Below are positions 18,825-28,322 of a stretch of 64,000 nucleotides of DNA, in pieces (the first letter of the stretch is position 1; each line of letters starts with the position of its first letter). The position numbers were made by a program, and so were the translations under genes. The notes beneath the pieces were generated by a model. It saw nothing but the letters and a program-made list of their open reading frames with translations. It had not been told where the DNA came from and searched no databases. The stretch is taken from positions 124,001-188,000 of the forward strand of contig NZ_NXLS01000002.1 of NCBI RefSeq assembly GCF_003364315.1, given 5' to 3'. Source of the DNA: Helicobacter ganmani (lineage in GTDB: Bacteria > Campylobacterota > Campylobacteria > Campylobacterales > Helicobacteraceae).

Positions 18825-19225
18825 TATTTTTGTCCGCTCGTTGTGATTCTTTCATCTTTAATTTTTGATGTAAGATTCTTAGCATTTACACCAATTAATT
18901 TGATTTTTGTGGTATAAGACGGAAACTTATGAATCGCTCTAATGGTTTCAAAAGTGATTTCTTCTAGTTTCATAATTGCTTTAATGAATTCTACATTAAT
19001 CACATAAGGTTTAACTGCACGACTTGTAAAACCAACTTTTGGAAGTCGTCTTTGCAAAGGCTGTTGCCCACCCTCAAAACCTCTTTTTTGTTTGGAGCCT
19101 GTTCTTGCAGTTTGACCTTTACCACCTCTTGTAGAGGTTTTGCCCATACCACTTCCTTGTCCTCGTCCTATTCTTTTAATTTTTTTAACACTACCTTTTG
19201 CAGGTGCTAGATTTTCTAATGCCAT
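18824..19225 (-). CDS. rplO: 50S ribosomal protein L15
   Basis: 133 residues, with the glycine/arginine-rich N-terminal arm ([19 protein letters not shown]) and [17 protein letters not shown]. It lies 12 bp after rpsE. L30 (rpmD), found between these genes in many bacteria, is absent here, as expected for this phylum. Confidence 0.97.
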   Translation of the reverse strand: MALENLAPAKGSVKKIKRIGRGQGSGMGKTSTRGGKGQTARTGSKQKRGFEGGQQPLQRRLPKVGFTSRAVKPYVINVEFIKAIMKLEEITFETIRAIHKFPSYTTKIKLIGVNAKNLTSKIKDERITTSGQK

Positions 19226-19237
19226 ACTCTCTCCTCT

Positions 19238-19678
19238 TTACGCTTTAACCTTGGAAAGGGCTTCAATGGTGGCACGCACAACATTGTAAGGATTATTTGA
19301 ACCTAATGATTTTGTCAAGATATCCTTAATCCCTGCCTTTTCTAATACCGGACGAACTGAACCACCAGCAATAACACCCGTTCCCTCACTTGCTGGTTTT
19401 AGCAAAACAACGCTAGAATTATATTTCTCTTGCACATCGTGCGCAATCGTTGTGCCTTTAATATTTACTTTGATGATATTTTTAAAGGCATCATCAATAG
19501 CTTTTTTAATTGCATCAGGAACTTCTTTTGCTTTGCCAAGCCCAAATCCTACTAATCCAGCCTTATTTCCTACGACTACTAAAGCATTAAAGCGGAATCT
19601 ACGACCTCCTTTAACAACTTTTGTTACGCGTCCAATATTTACAACATATTCTTCAAACTCTTCTCTATTGATTTCCAT
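19238..19678 (-). CDS. rpsE: 30S ribosomal protein S5
   Basis: 146 residues, with the double-stranded-RNA-binding motif [20 protein letters not shown] and the C-terminal [19 protein letters not shown]. Involved in decoding fidelity. Follows rplR by 8 bp. Confidence 0.98.
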   Translation of the reverse strand: MEINREEFEEYVVNIGRVTKVVKGGRRFRFNALVVVGNKAGLVGFGLGKAKEVPDAIKKAIDDAFKNIIKVNIKGTTIAHDVQEKYNSSVVLLKPASEGTGVIAGGSVRPVLEKAGIKDILTKSLGSNNPYNVVRATIEALSKVKA

Positions 19679-19686
19679 ATTATCCC

Positions 19687-20043
19687 CTACAAATTAATTC
19701 CATTCTCACGGAGAGAATCGGCAAAACTTGCAACAACACCATGATACAAATAGCCATTTCTGTCAAAAAGCACTTCTGTAATATTTGCTTTCTTAAGACT
19801 ATCTGCTAATGTAACAGCAATTTTTTTAACATCTTCTTTATTGTTTTTTAAACCCATTTTTTTACCATCTACACTGACTAAAGTTACGCCTTTTGTATCG
19901 TCAATGGCTTGAGCATAAAAATATCTATTGGAGCGAAAAATGCTTAATCTAGGAGTTGTAGCACTTCCAAAAACTTTGGCACGGATTCTTAATTTCCTTT
20001 TAAATCTTAAACTTCTTTTTTTGTTAATAATTTTATTTGTCAT
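19687..20043 (-). CDS. rplR: 50S ribosomal protein L18
   Basis: 118 residues, with [18 protein letters not shown] and the C-terminal [23 protein letters not shown]. Binds 5S rRNA together with L5. Confidence 0.98.
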   Translation of the reverse strand: MTNKIINKKRSLRFKRKLRIRAKVFGSATTPRLSIFRSNRYFYAQAIDDTKGVTLVSVDGKKMGLKNNKEDVKKIAVTLADSLKKANITEVLFDRNGYLYHGVVASFADSLRENGINL

Positions 20044-20052
20044 TATTTATCC

Positions 20053-20589
20053 TTACTTTTTAGAAGTTTTACCCGCTTTGCGAATAATACGCTCATCAGT
20101 ATATTTTACACCTTTACCCTTATAAGGCTCTGGTGGTCTAAACTCTCTAATTTCAGCCGCAATCTGCCCAATTTGTTGCTTATCTGCACCTTTAATGGTT
20201 ACAAGATTTTTATCAACAGAAATTTCAATACCCTCTGGAATATCATAGTTAATAGGGTGAGAAAATCCGAGTGCAAGCTCTAAAACTTTGCCTTTTACCG
20301 CTGCCTTATAACCCACACCATTAATCTCTAATTGTTTTGTAAAACCTTCAGTCAAACCTACTACGATATTATTTGCTAAAGCCCTATATGTTCCCCAATA
20401 AGCTTTTGCTTGTGCATTTTCACCATTTAATGCGAAAGTTAATTCACCATCTTTTAATGCAATACCTACGCGCCCATAAGTCTCTAGCTCTTTTGTAAGT
20501 TTGCCACCCTTAAAAACTATTTTGCTCCCTTCTACGCTCACTTGAATGCTATTTGGAATGCTAATAGGTTTTTTCCCAACTCTTGACAT
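20053..20589 (-). CDS. rplF: 50S ribosomal protein L6
   Basis: 178 residues with two repeats of the L6 fold; starts [17 protein letters not shown] and carries the signature [16 protein letters not shown] near the end. Located near the factor-binding site. Confidence 0.98.
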   Translation of the reverse strand: MSRVGKKPISIPNSIQVSVEGSKIVFKGGKLTKELETYGRVGIALKDGELTFALNGENAQAKAYWGTYRALANNIVVGLTEGFTKQLEINGVGYKAAVKGKVLELALGFSHPINYDIPEGIEISVDKNLVTIKGADKQQIGQIAAEIREFRPPEPYKGKGVKYTDERIIRKAGKTSKK

Positions 20590-20598
20590 TAAATACTC

Positions 20599-20994
20599 CT
20601 ACCAAATACTGCAGAGGGCTTCACCACCCACATTTGCCCTATAAGCATCATCGTTGGCAATCACGCCTTTGCTTGTGCTTACAACAATTGTTCCATAACC
20701 ATTTTTAAAACGTTTGAGTTCATTTCTACCCTTATAAACGCGTCTTCCCGGTTTCGAGATTCTTGTAATTTCATTAATTACAGTGTGTCCTTTTTCGTCA
20801 TACTTCAAAACAACATTAATAGAATGTTTTTTGTCTTTCTCTATAACTTTAAAGCCCTCAATAAAACCTTTTGCTTGAAAAACCTCAAGAATAGAAACTA
20901 TTATTTTCGCATAATATAAGTTTGTAGTATCCAAGCGTCTCATACTTGCATTTCTAATTCTCGTCAAAGAATCCGCAATAATATCATTTACCAT
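20599..20994 (-). CDS. rpsH: 30S ribosomal protein S8
   Basis: 131 residues; starts [20 protein letters not shown], with the conserved [15 protein letters not shown] near the C-terminus. Central-domain 16S rRNA binder, and spc-operon autoregulator in E. coli. Confidence 0.98.
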   Translation of the reverse strand: MVNDIIADSLTRIRNASMRRLDTTNLYYAKIIVSILEVFQAKGFIEGFKVIEKDKKHSINVVLKYDEKGHTVINEITRISKPGRRVYKGRNELKRFKNGYGTIVVSTSKGVIANDDAYRANVGGEALCSIW

Positions 20995-21003
20995 ATCTTC
21001 TCC

Positions 21004-21189
21004 TTACCAGCTTGCTTTTCTAAGTCCGGGTATTAGACCTTCATTTCCCATTTTACGGAGACAGACACGACAAATACCAAAATCCCTATAAACAGAATGT
21101 GGTCTTCCACAAATAGAACATCTTGTATATGCTCTAACTTTGAATTTAGGTGCTCTTGCTGCTTTTGCAATCATAGATTTTTTAGCCAT
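21004..21189 (-). CDS. rpsZ: 30S ribosomal protein S14, zinc-binding type
   Basis: 61 residues from the ATG at 21189 ([14 protein letters not shown]); a longer frame to 21252 only reads into rplE. Two CxxC pairs (CSICGRPHS and CRVCLRK) form the zinc ribbon of the short S14 type. The start overlaps the end of rplE by 8 bases. Confidence 0.97.
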   Translation of the reverse strand: MAKKSMIAKAARAPKFKVRAYTRCSICGRPHSVYRDFGICRVCLRKMGNEGLIPGLRKASW

Positions 21190-21736
21190 TATTTCTTCCT
21201 TTTGCAAAAGGTAAGCCAAAAAGCTCAAGCAACTTAAACGCATCTTTATCATTTGCGGCTGAAGTTACAAAAGTAATATTCATACCATGACTTACCATAA
21301 TATCATCATAAACGACTTCTGGAAAAATAAGTTGTTCATTCACGCCAAAGCTATAATTTCCTCTCCCATCAAATCCATTGCGAGGAACTCCTCTAAAGTC
21401 TTTTACTCTTGGAAGTGCAATCACGATAAGCTTCTCAAGGAAGTTATACATTTGATTTCCTCTCAAAGTAACTTTGACTCCCATAGGCATTCCCTCACGC
21501 ATTTTAAACCCTGCAACAGACTTCTTAGCAATCGTAATCACTGCTTTTTGTCCTGCAATTAATGAAATGGTGTCGGCAATATTTTGCATAATCTTGGTAT
21601 CTTTTGCATGCATACCTGCACCCACACTAATTACAATTTTTTCTAATTTTGGCAAAAGCATAGGATTCTTAATCCCCAATTCCTCTGCCAACTTTGGTTT
21701 AATTTCATTTTTGTAGGCAGTTTTTAAAGCAAACAT
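21182..21736 (-). CDS. rplE: 50S ribosomal protein L5
   Basis: 184 residues, with the signature [14 protein letters not shown] and the C-terminal [20 protein letters not shown]. Binds 5S rRNA and contacts the P-site tRNA. Overlaps rpsZ by 8 bases. Confidence 0.98.
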   Translation of the reverse strand: MFALKTAYKNEIKPKLAEELGIKNPMLLPKLEKIVISVGAGMHAKDTKIMQNIADTISLIAGQKAVITIAKKSVAGFKMREGMPMGVKVTLRGNQMYNFLEKLIVIALPRVKDFRGVPRNGFDGRGNYSFGVNEQLIFPEVVYDDIMVSHGMNITFVTSAANDKDAFKLLELFGLPFAKGRNNG

Positions 21737-21739
21737 AAA

Positions 21740-21976
21740 TTAGTCCTCCGCTTTCTTGACATTTGAAATGTGAATTGGCATTTCTTTATTGATAAAACCG
21801 CCTTTAGGATTCTTATCCGTTGGCTTTACAGCTTTTTTTGCAATCTTACAACCCTCTACAATTACTTGTGAAGTTTTAGGCAATACCTGTAAAACTTTTG
21901 CTTTCTTTCCTTTGTCCTCTTTATCACCAGTAATTATTTCTACTAAATCACCTTTCTTAATTTTAAATTTTGCCAT
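21740..21976 (-). CDS. rplX: 50S ribosomal protein L24
   Basis: 78 residues, a compact KOW-type protein ([20 protein letters not shown]) without the C-terminal extension of longer L24. Early 50S assembly initiator. The start codon overlaps the rplN stop by one base. Confidence 0.97.
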   Translation of the reverse strand: MAKFKIKKGDLVEIITGDKEDKGKKAKVLQVLPKTSQVIVEGCKIAKKAVKPTDKNPKGGFINKEMPIHISNVKKAED

Positions 21977-22344
21977 TACAATACCTCCGGTGCTAATGAT
22001 ACGATTTTCATAAAATTAGCATAACGAATTTCTCTTCCAACAGGTCCGAAAATACGCGTTCCAATAGGGTCTCTTTTGCTATCCAATATCACTGCGGCAT
22101 TATCATCAAAACGAATTAAAGCACCATCTTCACGATGCAATTCTTTTTTTGTTCTAACAACAACCGCTTTTACAACCTGACCCTTTTTAACTTTTCCGCT
22201 TGGAAGTGCTTTTTTTACAGAAGCAACAATCACATCACCCACCGTTGCATAACGTCTTTTGCTTCCACCCAAAACTTTAATACACATAACTTCTTTCGCG
22301 CCACTATTATCTGCAACATTTAAACGTGTAAAACTTTGAATCAT
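21976..22344 (-). CDS. rplN: 50S ribosomal protein L14
   Basis: 122 residues, starting [20 protein letters not shown], with the signature of the [24 protein letters not shown] type. At the subunit interface. Overlaps rpsQ by 4 bases. Confidence 0.98.
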   Translation of the reverse strand: MIQSFTRLNVADNSGAKEVMCIKVLGGSKRRYATVGDVIVASVKKALPSGKVKKGQVVKAVVVRTKKELHREDGALIRFDDNAAVILDSKRDPIGTRIFGPVGREIRYANFMKIVSLAPEVL

Positions 22345-22607
22345 AATTCAACTCCTACAGATACAACTTTATGAAGCGAGAAAGCCTTTCTTTTGGAAAT
22401 TGGTTTGCATTCAATTGCTTCAATCACATCCCCGACTTTTACGCTATTGTTTTCATCATGTACGATATAGCGTTTGAATCTTTTAACAATTTTTCTATAT
22501 TTTGGATGTGTAACGCGCCTTTCTACTAAAATCGTTACACTCTTATCGCCAGTTTTTGTAACAACCTTTCCAGCAATAATCCTTTTATGCGGTTGCACAT
22601 TACTCAT
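22341..22607 (-). CDS. rpsQ: 30S ribosomal protein S17
   Basis: 88-residue OB-fold protein, with [20 protein letters not shown] and [18 protein letters not shown]. Overlaps rpmC and rplN by 4 bases each. Confidence 0.98.
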   Translation of the reverse strand: MSNVQPHKRIIAGKVVTKTGDKSVTILVERRVTHPKYRKIVKRFKRYIVHDENNSVKVGDVIEAIECKPISKRKAFSLHKVVSVGVEL

Positions 22608-22807
22608 ACTTGTGCCCTCCTTTTAGCATTCAGAGCTGTTTTGATTCTTGCAATATCCTTTTTTGCAACTCTTATTTCACTTGAATTTGTAAGCTGCATT
22701 GTTCTTAACTTCAAATTTAGCTCAAATAAAAATGTCTCTTTCTCTTTCAAAAGAGCATTTAGCTCTTCAATTGTTTTTGTGTTAATCTCAGTATATTTCA
22801 TTTTCAC
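22604..22807 (-). CDS. rpmC: 50S ribosomal protein L29
   Basis: 67-residue two-helix protein at the exit tunnel ([35 protein letters not shown]). Its start overlaps the end of rplP by 20 bases, a sign of translational coupling. Confidence 0.97.
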   Translation of the reverse strand: MKMKYTEINTKTIEELNALLKEKETFLFELNLKLRTMQLTNSSEIRVAKKDIARIKTALNAKRRAQV

Positions 22808-23207
22808 CCTCTCTTGTTACAATTTTTGTTTTAAAAGGGAGTTTGCTTTGGGCTAGAGCCAATGCACTTCTTGCAAGAGATTCATCTACACTACCCATTT
22901 CATAAATAATTCTACCCGGTTTAATATTCATTACCCATTTATCTACCGCACCTTTACCTTTACCCATTCTTGTTTCAAGAGGTTTAGCAGTCAAAGGTTT
23001 ATCAGGGAAAACACGAATCCAAACCATTCCTGTTCTCTTTGTTGCACGTGTCATAGCAATACGAGCCGCTTCAATTTGGCGTGAATCAATTCTTCCATGT
23101 TCTAAAGCTTTAATTCCAAATTCACCAAATGCTAAGGAGGTTCCGCGAAATGCCTTTCCGCGATTGCGTCCTTTCATTTGCTTTCTATATTTTGTTCTTT
23201 TTGGCAT
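22788..23207 (-). CDS. rplP: 50S ribosomal protein L16
   Basis: 139 residues from the ATG at 23207, giving the universal start [14 protein letters not shown]; another ATG six bases upstream would add two residues. The GWVRVFPDKP-type segment appears as [21 protein letters not shown]. Contacts the A-site tRNA elbow. Confidence 0.97.
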   Translation of the reverse strand: MPKRTKYRKQMKGRNRGKAFRGTSLAFGEFGIKALEHGRIDSRQIEAARIAMTRATKRTGMVWIRVFPDKPLTAKPLETRMGKGKGAVDKWVMNIKPGRIIYEMGSVDESLARSALALAQSKLPFKTKIVTREGENEIY

Positions 23208-23216
23208 TAACATAGT

Positions 23217-23924
23217 TTATTGCCCCCTTCTTTTTCTTGTCGGACGATTGGATTTTTCTTCGCCCTCTTCACTTTGTTTGTCTGCTTGGATTCCTTTTTG
23301 CAATACCTCACCTTTGAAAATCCAAACTTTTACACCTATATTCCCATAAGTTGTCAAGGCTTCTGCAAAACCATAATCAATTTTTGCCCTCAAAGTATGA
23401 AGTGGGATTCTACCTTCCATATACCATTCCGTTCTTGCCATTTCAGCTCCAGCTAAACGACCAGAAACACGAACCTTGACTCCTCTTGCGCCAGATTTCA
23501 TTGCACCTTGCATTACTTTTTTCATCGCTCTTCTAAAAGCAACGCGTCTTTCAAGTTGTGTAGCAACACTTTCTGCGGATAGTTGTGCATTACTTTGTGG
23601 TTTTTTTACTTCCTTAATATTAATAAAAACATCTTTATTAACAATCTTTTTTAGAGATTCTTTGAGTTTTTCAACATCTGCGCCCTTTTTTCCAATAATA
23701 ATACCCGGACGAGCAGCGATTACCGTTACGCGAACTTTTTTTGCGGTGCGCTCCACCAAAATATCACTCACGCCAGCATAATAAAGCTCTTTTTTCAAGA
23801 ATTTTCTAATTTTATGGTCTTCGGCTATATTTTGTGGTGCGCTAGCAAATGAAGGAAACCATCTTGATTCCCAATTTCTATTAATACCAAGTCTTAGACC
23901 AATCGGATTAACTTTTTGACCCAT
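23217..23924 (-). CDS. rpsC: 30S ribosomal protein S3
   Basis: 235 residues: KH domain with [16 protein letters not shown], and a C-terminal domain with [25 protein letters not shown]-like sequence. The short charged tail ([17 protein letters not shown]) is variable. Part of the mRNA entry channel. ATG overlaps the rplV stop by one base. Confidence 0.98.
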   Translation of the reverse strand: MGQKVNPIGLRLGINRNWESRWFPSFASAPQNIAEDHKIRKFLKKELYYAGVSDILVERTAKKVRVTVIAARPGIIIGKKGADVEKLKESLKKIVNKDVFINIKEVKKPQSNAQLSAESVATQLERRVAFRRAMKKVMQGAMKSGARGVKVRVSGRLAGAEMARTEWYMEGRIPLHTLRAKIDYGFAEALTTYGNIGVKVWIFKGEVLQKGIQADKQSEEGEEKSNRPTRKRRGQ

Positions 23925-24253
23925 TACTTATCCTTACTTTTTTGTGCTACTTCTACAAAAATATGTGAAGTCGGTTTTCTAACTGGAGTTGCTCTACCTC
24001 TTGCTCTTGGTGTAAAACGTCTAAGCACAGGACCAGCATCTACTCTACAAGAAGAGACAATTACATTTTCAGCCTCATAGCCACCATTTGCAACTGCCGA
24101 TGCGATTACTTTAGAAATCACTCTTGCCGCTTTATTTGGCATAAATTCCAATGAAGCAATCGCTAATTCAGCATTCATTCCTTGAACTTCCCTTGCAATC
24201 AATCTTGCTTTCGTAGGAGATAAACGAATATATCTTAATAATGCTTTACTCAT
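23924..24253 (-). CDS. rplV: 50S ribosomal protein L22
   Basis: 109 residues; [18 protein letters not shown] and the hairpin tip [21 protein letters not shown] that lines the exit tunnel, where macrolide-resistance changes occur in other bacteria. No tip insertion is visible here. Confidence 0.98.
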   Translation of the reverse strand: MSKALLRYIRLSPTKARLIAREVQGMNAELAIASLEFMPNKAARVISKVIASAVANGGYEAENVIVSSCRVDAGPVLRRFTPRARGRATPVRKPTSHIFVEVAQKSKDK

Positions 24254-24264
24254 TTGAATCTCCC

Positions 24265-24546
24265 TTATTTGCCAATTTTCTTTTGGACACTGCCTTTGTG
24301 TCCTTTAAAAGTTCTTGTGGGAGCAAATTCGCCCAACTTATAACCAACATGGTTTTCTGTTACATAAACAGGAACGAAAGCTCTACCATTATGCACATTA
24401 AAAGTAAAGCCAATCATATCAGGCACAATAGTGCTTCTGCGCGACCATGTTTTAATTGGTTTATTATCTTTTGCCTCTTTTGCTTTGAGCACTTTTTTCA
24501 TTAAATGCTCATCAACAAAAGGACCTTTTTTTATTGATCTAGCCAT
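24265..24546 (-). CDS. rpsS: 30S ribosomal protein S19
   Basis: 93 residues; [19 protein letters not shown] and [22 protein letters not shown] are diagnostic. 30S head protein, 9 bp after rplB. Confidence 0.98.
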   Translation of the reverse strand: MARSIKKGPFVDEHLMKKVLKAKEAKDNKPIKTWSRRSTIVPDMIGFTFNVHNGRAFVPVYVTENHVGYKLGEFAPTRTFKGHKGSVQKKIGK

Positions 24547-24555
24547 TTACTTTCC

Positions 24556-25383
24556 TTATTTTTTTCTTCTTGAGATAATCAACTTATCACTTGCTTTCTT
24601 TCTACGTGTCTTATAGCCTTTAGCCGGCATACCCCATGGAGAAACTGGATGTCCGCTAGAACCTGTTTTGCCCTCACCACCACCATGTGGGTGATCTACT
24701 GGGTTCATCGCTGCACCTCTTGATTGCGGACGGATACCTAAATGACGATTGCGTCCCGCTTTACCAATAGAGATATTTGCAAAATCTTCATTTCCAACGG
24801 TTCCAATTGTTGCCATACATTCACCTAAAATATAACGCATTTCACCACTTGGCATTCTTAGAATAGAGTATTTACCCTCTCTACCCATTAATTGCGCACT
24901 AGCTCCTGCACTTCTTGCAAGTTGTCCTCCCCGTCCAGGATACATTTCAATATTATGAACCACCGTTCCAATTGGAATATTTTTAATCTTCATTGCATAA
25001 CCAAGACGAATATCTAATCCACCCTCTGCAGAGATAATCGTATCTCCCAATTTTAAACCGCTAGGTTGAATGATATATCGTTTTTCGCCATCCTTGTAGT
25101 TAATTAATGCAATTCTACAATTTCTATAAGGATCGTATTCAATCGCGCTGACTTTGCCCTCAATATTGTGCTTATTACGCTTAAAGTCAATAATGCGATA
25201 GAGTTTTTTTGCTCCGCCCTCTTTATGGCGACTTGTGATTCTACCATTATTGTTGCGTCCTGCATGCACAGGAAGTTTAACCAATAACTTTCTTACACTA
25301 GCTTTTGCAGTAATATTTTCTGAACTAAGATTGCTCATAAATCTTCTACTCGGAGTGTATGGTTTGTAAGTTTTAATTGCCAT
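24556..25383 (-). CDS. rplB: 50S ribosomal protein L2
   Basis: 275 residues, starting [20 protein letters not shown]; the C-terminal motif [18 protein letters not shown] carries the conserved histidine near the peptidyl transferase centre. Confidence 0.98.
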   Translation of the reverse strand: MAIKTYKPYTPSRRFMSNLSSENITAKASVRKLLVKLPVHAGRNNNGRITSRHKEGGAKKLYRIIDFKRNKHNIEGKVSAIEYDPYRNCRIALINYKDGEKRYIIQPSGLKLGDTIISAEGGLDIRLGYAMKIKNIPIGTVVHNIEMYPGRGGQLARSAGASAQLMGREGKYSILRMPSGEMRYILGECMATIGTVGNEDFANISIGKAGRNRHLGIRPQSRGAAMNPVDHPHGGGEGKTGSSGHPVSPWGMPAKGYKTRRKKASDKLIISRRKK

Positions 25384-25393
25384 TTTTTACTCC

Positions 25394-25675
25394 TTAAACT
25401 GCCAAAGATTCAATTTTTGCGCCTTCTGGAAGCTTCACATAAAACTTCTTGAAGTCGTTTCTTTTGCCAATAACACCACGGAATCTCTTAACTTTCCCTT
25501 CTTGTCTCAAAGAATTAATTGACAAAGGCGTTACACCAAAATATTCTTTAAACACTTCTTTTAATTGTGTTTTACTCAATTTTGGAGAAGTTTGCACTAC
25601 AAGAACACTTTGCTCTTGAAGTTTCAAAGACTTCTCGGTATACATAATGGATTTAATATCTGTAATACTTGCCAT
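25394..25675 (-). CDS. rplW: 50S ribosomal protein L23
   Basis: 93 residues from the ATG at 25675 ([17 protein letters not shown]); a longer frame reads back into rplD and is not needed. Exit-tunnel protein and docking site for trigger factor and SRP. One base separates it from the rplD stop codon. Confidence 0.96.
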   Translation of the reverse strand: MASITDIKSIMYTEKSLKLQEQSVLVVQTSPKLSKTQLKEVFKEYFGVTPLSINSLRQEGKVKRFRGVIGKRNDFKKFYVKLPEGAKIESLAV

Positions 25676-25676
25676 C

Positions 25677-26291
25677 TTAACCCTCTTTAGTGATAGATTC
25701 AAAAAGCGATTTTTCAATCACTACAGACCTAAATGTCGCAACGAGATAAGCATTTAATTCGGCACCATCAATCAAATAACAATCTTTAATATTTCTAAAT
25801 GCCAAAAATGTTTTTTCATCAAAAATGTGCGAAATAAAAAGGGTATTGCGTTGATTCAATGCTTTAAACAAAGCACAAGCATCTTTTGTCTTCCCACTTT
25901 CTATTTGAATCTTATCTACAATAAATAAACTATTTGCATTTGCTTTTTCTAATAAAGCATATTGCAATGCAAGTCTTTTTTGTTTTTTATTTACTTTCAA
26001 ATTGTAGTTTCTGTTATTGCTTGGTCCGTGTGCAACACCACCACCTACAAAAACAGGAGAGGTAATGCTTCCCGCTCTTGCTCTACCGCCACCTTTCTGA
26101 CTCCACGGCTTTTTACCACCACCACTTACTCTACTGCGTGTCTTTGCCATTGCATTATTTGCACGCAACGACGCCAAAAATGATTTAATGTAAAGATAAA
26201 GATTATGCGCATTGATGTCTTTATAGGATTCTGGTAATTGTTCTTCACCAGCTTTTTTCAAGTTTTTATCTAAAATAATTGCTTTACTCAT
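25677..26291 (-). CDS. rplD: 50S ribosomal protein L4
   Basis: 204 residues, with the tunnel loop [20 protein letters not shown] and [22 protein letters not shown]. In E. coli it represses its own operon; no such leader structure was identified here. Overlaps rplC by 4 bases. Confidence 0.98.
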   Translation of the reverse strand: MSKAIILDKNLKKAGEEQLPESYKDINAHNLYLYIKSFLASLRANNAMAKTRSRVSGGGKKPWSQKGGGRARAGSITSPVFVGGGVAHGPSNNRNYNLKVNKKQKRLALQYALLEKANANSLFIVDKIQIESGKTKDACALFKALNQRNTLFISHIFDEKTFLAFRNIKDCYLIDGAELNAYLVATFRSVVIEKSLFESITKEG

Positions 26292-26866
26292 TTCACAACC
26301 TTTAACTTACCAAATGCACCTTTGAATCCCGGAACTGAACCTCTCAAAACAAGTACATTATGTTCTTTGTCAAAAGAAATAATTTCGTTTTGCACTGTTA
26401 CTTTTTCATCGCCATAATGTCCTGCCATTTTTTTACCCGGCTGAACACGTCCTGGCCACTCACGATTCCCGATTGAACCTGGAGCTCTATGGAATCTACT
26501 ACCATGCGCTCCTGGACCACCTTGGAAATTCCATCTTTTCATTACGCCACTAAAACCGCGTCCTTTTGTATTAAAAGAGACTTTTACTCTTTTTGCACTC
26601 TCTAAAATAGATAAATCTAAATCACCTGCTTCCGTATTACTTACTTGAAGTGTTGCAAATTTATTATATTCTTTATCAAGATTATATTTTTTTTGCTGAC
26701 CTGCGATAGCTTTATTTACACTTTTGCCTTGTTGATAAGCAACAAGTGCCTTACCACTTTCTAAGATTTCACAAATCTTTGCAGATTTTACTTTTAGTAA
26801 GGTTACAGGAATACTTGGCTTGGCAACGGTTCTGCTCATTCCAATTTTTTCTACTAAAAATTCCAT
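26288..26866 (-). CDS. rplC: 50S ribosomal protein L3
   Basis: 192 residues; starts [14 protein letters not shown] and has the central loop [20 protein letters not shown] near the peptidyl transferase centre. Confidence 0.98.
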   Translation of the reverse strand: MEFLVEKIGMSRTVAKPSIPVTLLKVKSAKICEILESGKALVAYQQGKSVNKAIAGQQKKYNLDKEYNKFATLQVSNTEAGDLDLSILESAKRVKVSFNTKGRGFSGVMKRWNFQGGPGAHGSRFHRAPGSIGNREWPGRVQPGKKMAGHYGDEKVTVQNEIISFDKEHNVLVLRGSVPGFKGAFGKLKVVK

Positions 26867-26875
26867 TTATACCCC

Positions 26876-27187
26876 TTATTTTCCCATTGAACGGACTTCT
26901 ACATCCACTTCTGGTGCCATATCCAATTTTGTCAGACTATCCACCGTTTCTGGAGTTGCTGAAACAATATCAATGATTCTTGTATGCACTCTGATTTCAA
27001 ATTGCTCTCTTGAATCTTTATTGATATGAGGAGATTTCAAGACAGTATAACGTCTTTTTTTAGTTGGAAGCGGAATAGGACCGCGAATCTCTGCACCTGT
27101 CCTCTTAACGGCTTCTACGATTGAGATAACCGATCTGTCAAGAACGCGATGATCGTACGCTTTTAACTTAAGTCTAATTTTTTCCAT
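26876..27187 (-). CDS. rpsJ: 30S ribosomal protein S10
   Basis: 103 residues; [20 protein letters not shown] and the tRNA/NusE loop region [19 protein letters not shown]. Also known as NusE, the partner of NusB. First gene of a run of more than 25 minus-strand genes extending to rplQ. Confidence 0.98.
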   Translation of the reverse strand: MEKIRLKLKAYDHRVLDRSVISIVEAVKRTGAEIRGPIPLPTKKRRYTVLKSPHINKDSREQFEIRVHTRIIDIVSATPETVDSLTKLDMAPEVDVEVRSMGK

Positions 27188-27250
27188 ATTATTTTTCCTT
27201 CAAAGAACTCATCTAACATTAAATTGCCGATGTATATTTTGGAAGCCGAG

Positions 27251-27256
27251 ATTATA
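27251..27256 (-). promoter_or_regulatory. -10 box of the S10 ribosomal operon
   Basis: TATAAT on the minus strand (context AGTATAATCTCGG), 64 bp upstream of the rpsJ ATG. The sequence just upstream is very AT-rich with T-runs, as at sigma80 promoters of Helicobacter, and has no clear -35 box. It is the only good -10 box between rpsJ and the decayed gene on the other side. Confidence 0.6.
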
Positions 27257-27426
27257 CTAAACATTCCTATTTTTAGCAATATTTTTTAATAATATTTTTT
27301 AATATTTTTATAATTTATTTCCTTTATAAAAGGAAATAAATAAAATTTAGCGACTTCAAAAATCAACTATAATTTTCTGTATCATTGTTTATTCTCTGCT
27401 ATAATTTAGTAAATAAGAAGTTTGCT

Positions 27427-27596
27427 ATGAAAAAACTAGGGTTGATTTGGCGGTGTAGGTGTAGAATCCACGATTCCTTAATTACAAAGGCATTGTTTAT
27501 GGTGTGCAAAAACGCGTGGGAAAATCCTTTTTTCCAAATCCCACAATCAATGATTTAAATCTTGCAAAAGCGAATCCTTTTCTCACTCTATCTTAA
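27427..27596 (+). pseudogene. Remnant of an aspartate/glutamate racemase family gene
   Basis: The ATG at 27427 is followed by MKKLGLI; one base later the frame reads GGVGVESTIP, and after a second shift YKGIVYGVQKRVGKSFFPN and TINDLNLAKANPFLTLS to a TAA at 27596. MKKLGLIGG.G.EST..YYKGIV is the characteristic N-terminus of the Asp/Glu racemase superfamily. Only about 55 of some 230 residues remain, with at least two frameshifts. A TATAAT at 27400-27405 may be its old promoter. The rest of the 409-bp gap holds the rpsJ promoter. Confidence 0.72.
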
Positions 27597-28322
27597 TCAA
27601 CAACGATAAGTTGTTTTGCTTTTGCATAAATGACTTAAAAAACACTCCGTGCATTGAGGACTCACTGCCTTGCAAATATATCTCCCAAAAAGCACCATTG
27701 CTTGATGAAGCGTTGCAAGATTGTCTTTATAAGCCTTTGTCAAATCCTCCTCTGTGGCAAGAGGCGTGCTTGCACTACTTAAACCTAAGCGATGAGAGAC
27801 GCGAAACACATGTGTATCTACGGCGATGAAATTCGCCTCTTTGGATTCTATTAATACAACATTGGCTGTTTTTTGCCCTACTCCAGGTAGAGACTTTAAC
27901 GCTTCGCGCTCTAGTGGAATCTCTCCACCAAATCGCTCACAAACTTCCTTTGCCATTGCTTTGAGATTCTCTGCTTTGTTATTAAAGAAACTGCAAGTTT
28001 TGATACATTCCTTAATAGAATCCAAATCAGCACCGCTCAATGCCTTTGGTGTAGGATATTTTTCAAAAAGAGCTGGAGTGATGAGATTCACACGCTTGTC
28101 GGTGCATTGAGCCGAAAGCATAACCGCAATCAATAGTTCAAAATCATTCCGATAATTCAACTCCGTTTTTGCATCTTTGTAATGCTCCAAAAACAAAGCT
28201 TTAATGCGGGCAACTTCTGCTTTCGTAACTTTTTTAACTTTGACTTCCTTAGTGGTTTTGGAATCTTTTTTGGATTTTGATTCTAGCATTTGTTTTTCCT
28301 TATATTTAATTAAAGATTTCAA
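27597..28322 (-). CDS. nth: Endonuclease III
   Basis: DNA glycosylase/AP lyase of base excision repair, acting on oxidised pyrimidines. Helix-hairpin-helix LPGVGQKTANVVL with the catalytic Lys, FIAVDTHVFRVSHRLG with the catalytic Asp, and a C-terminal 4Fe-4S cluster (CKAVSPQCTECFLSHLC, spacing C-x6-C-x2-C-x5-C). A Lys-rich N-terminal extension of about 25 residues (KESKSKKDSKTTKEVKVKKV) precedes the core; the true start may be the ATG at about 28289. It overlaps the AsmA-like gene by 17 bases. Confidence 0.95.
   Translation of the reverse strand: MKSLIKYKEKQMLESKSKKDSKTTKEVKVKKVTKAEVARIKALFLEHYKDAKTELNYRNDFELLIAVMLSAQCTDKRVNLITPALFEKYPTPKALSGADLDSIKECIKTCSFFNNKAENLKAMAKEVCERFGGEIPLEREALKSLPGVGQKTANVVLIESKEANFIAVDTHVFRVSHRLGLSSASTPLATEEDLTKAYKDNLATLHQAMVLFGRYICKAVSPQCTECFLSHLCKSKTTYRC

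Noticed and set aside
21190-21252. N-terminal extension of ribosomal protein S14
   Set aside because: It only reads into the end of rplE in another frame; the zinc-type S14 is 61 residues in all relatives.
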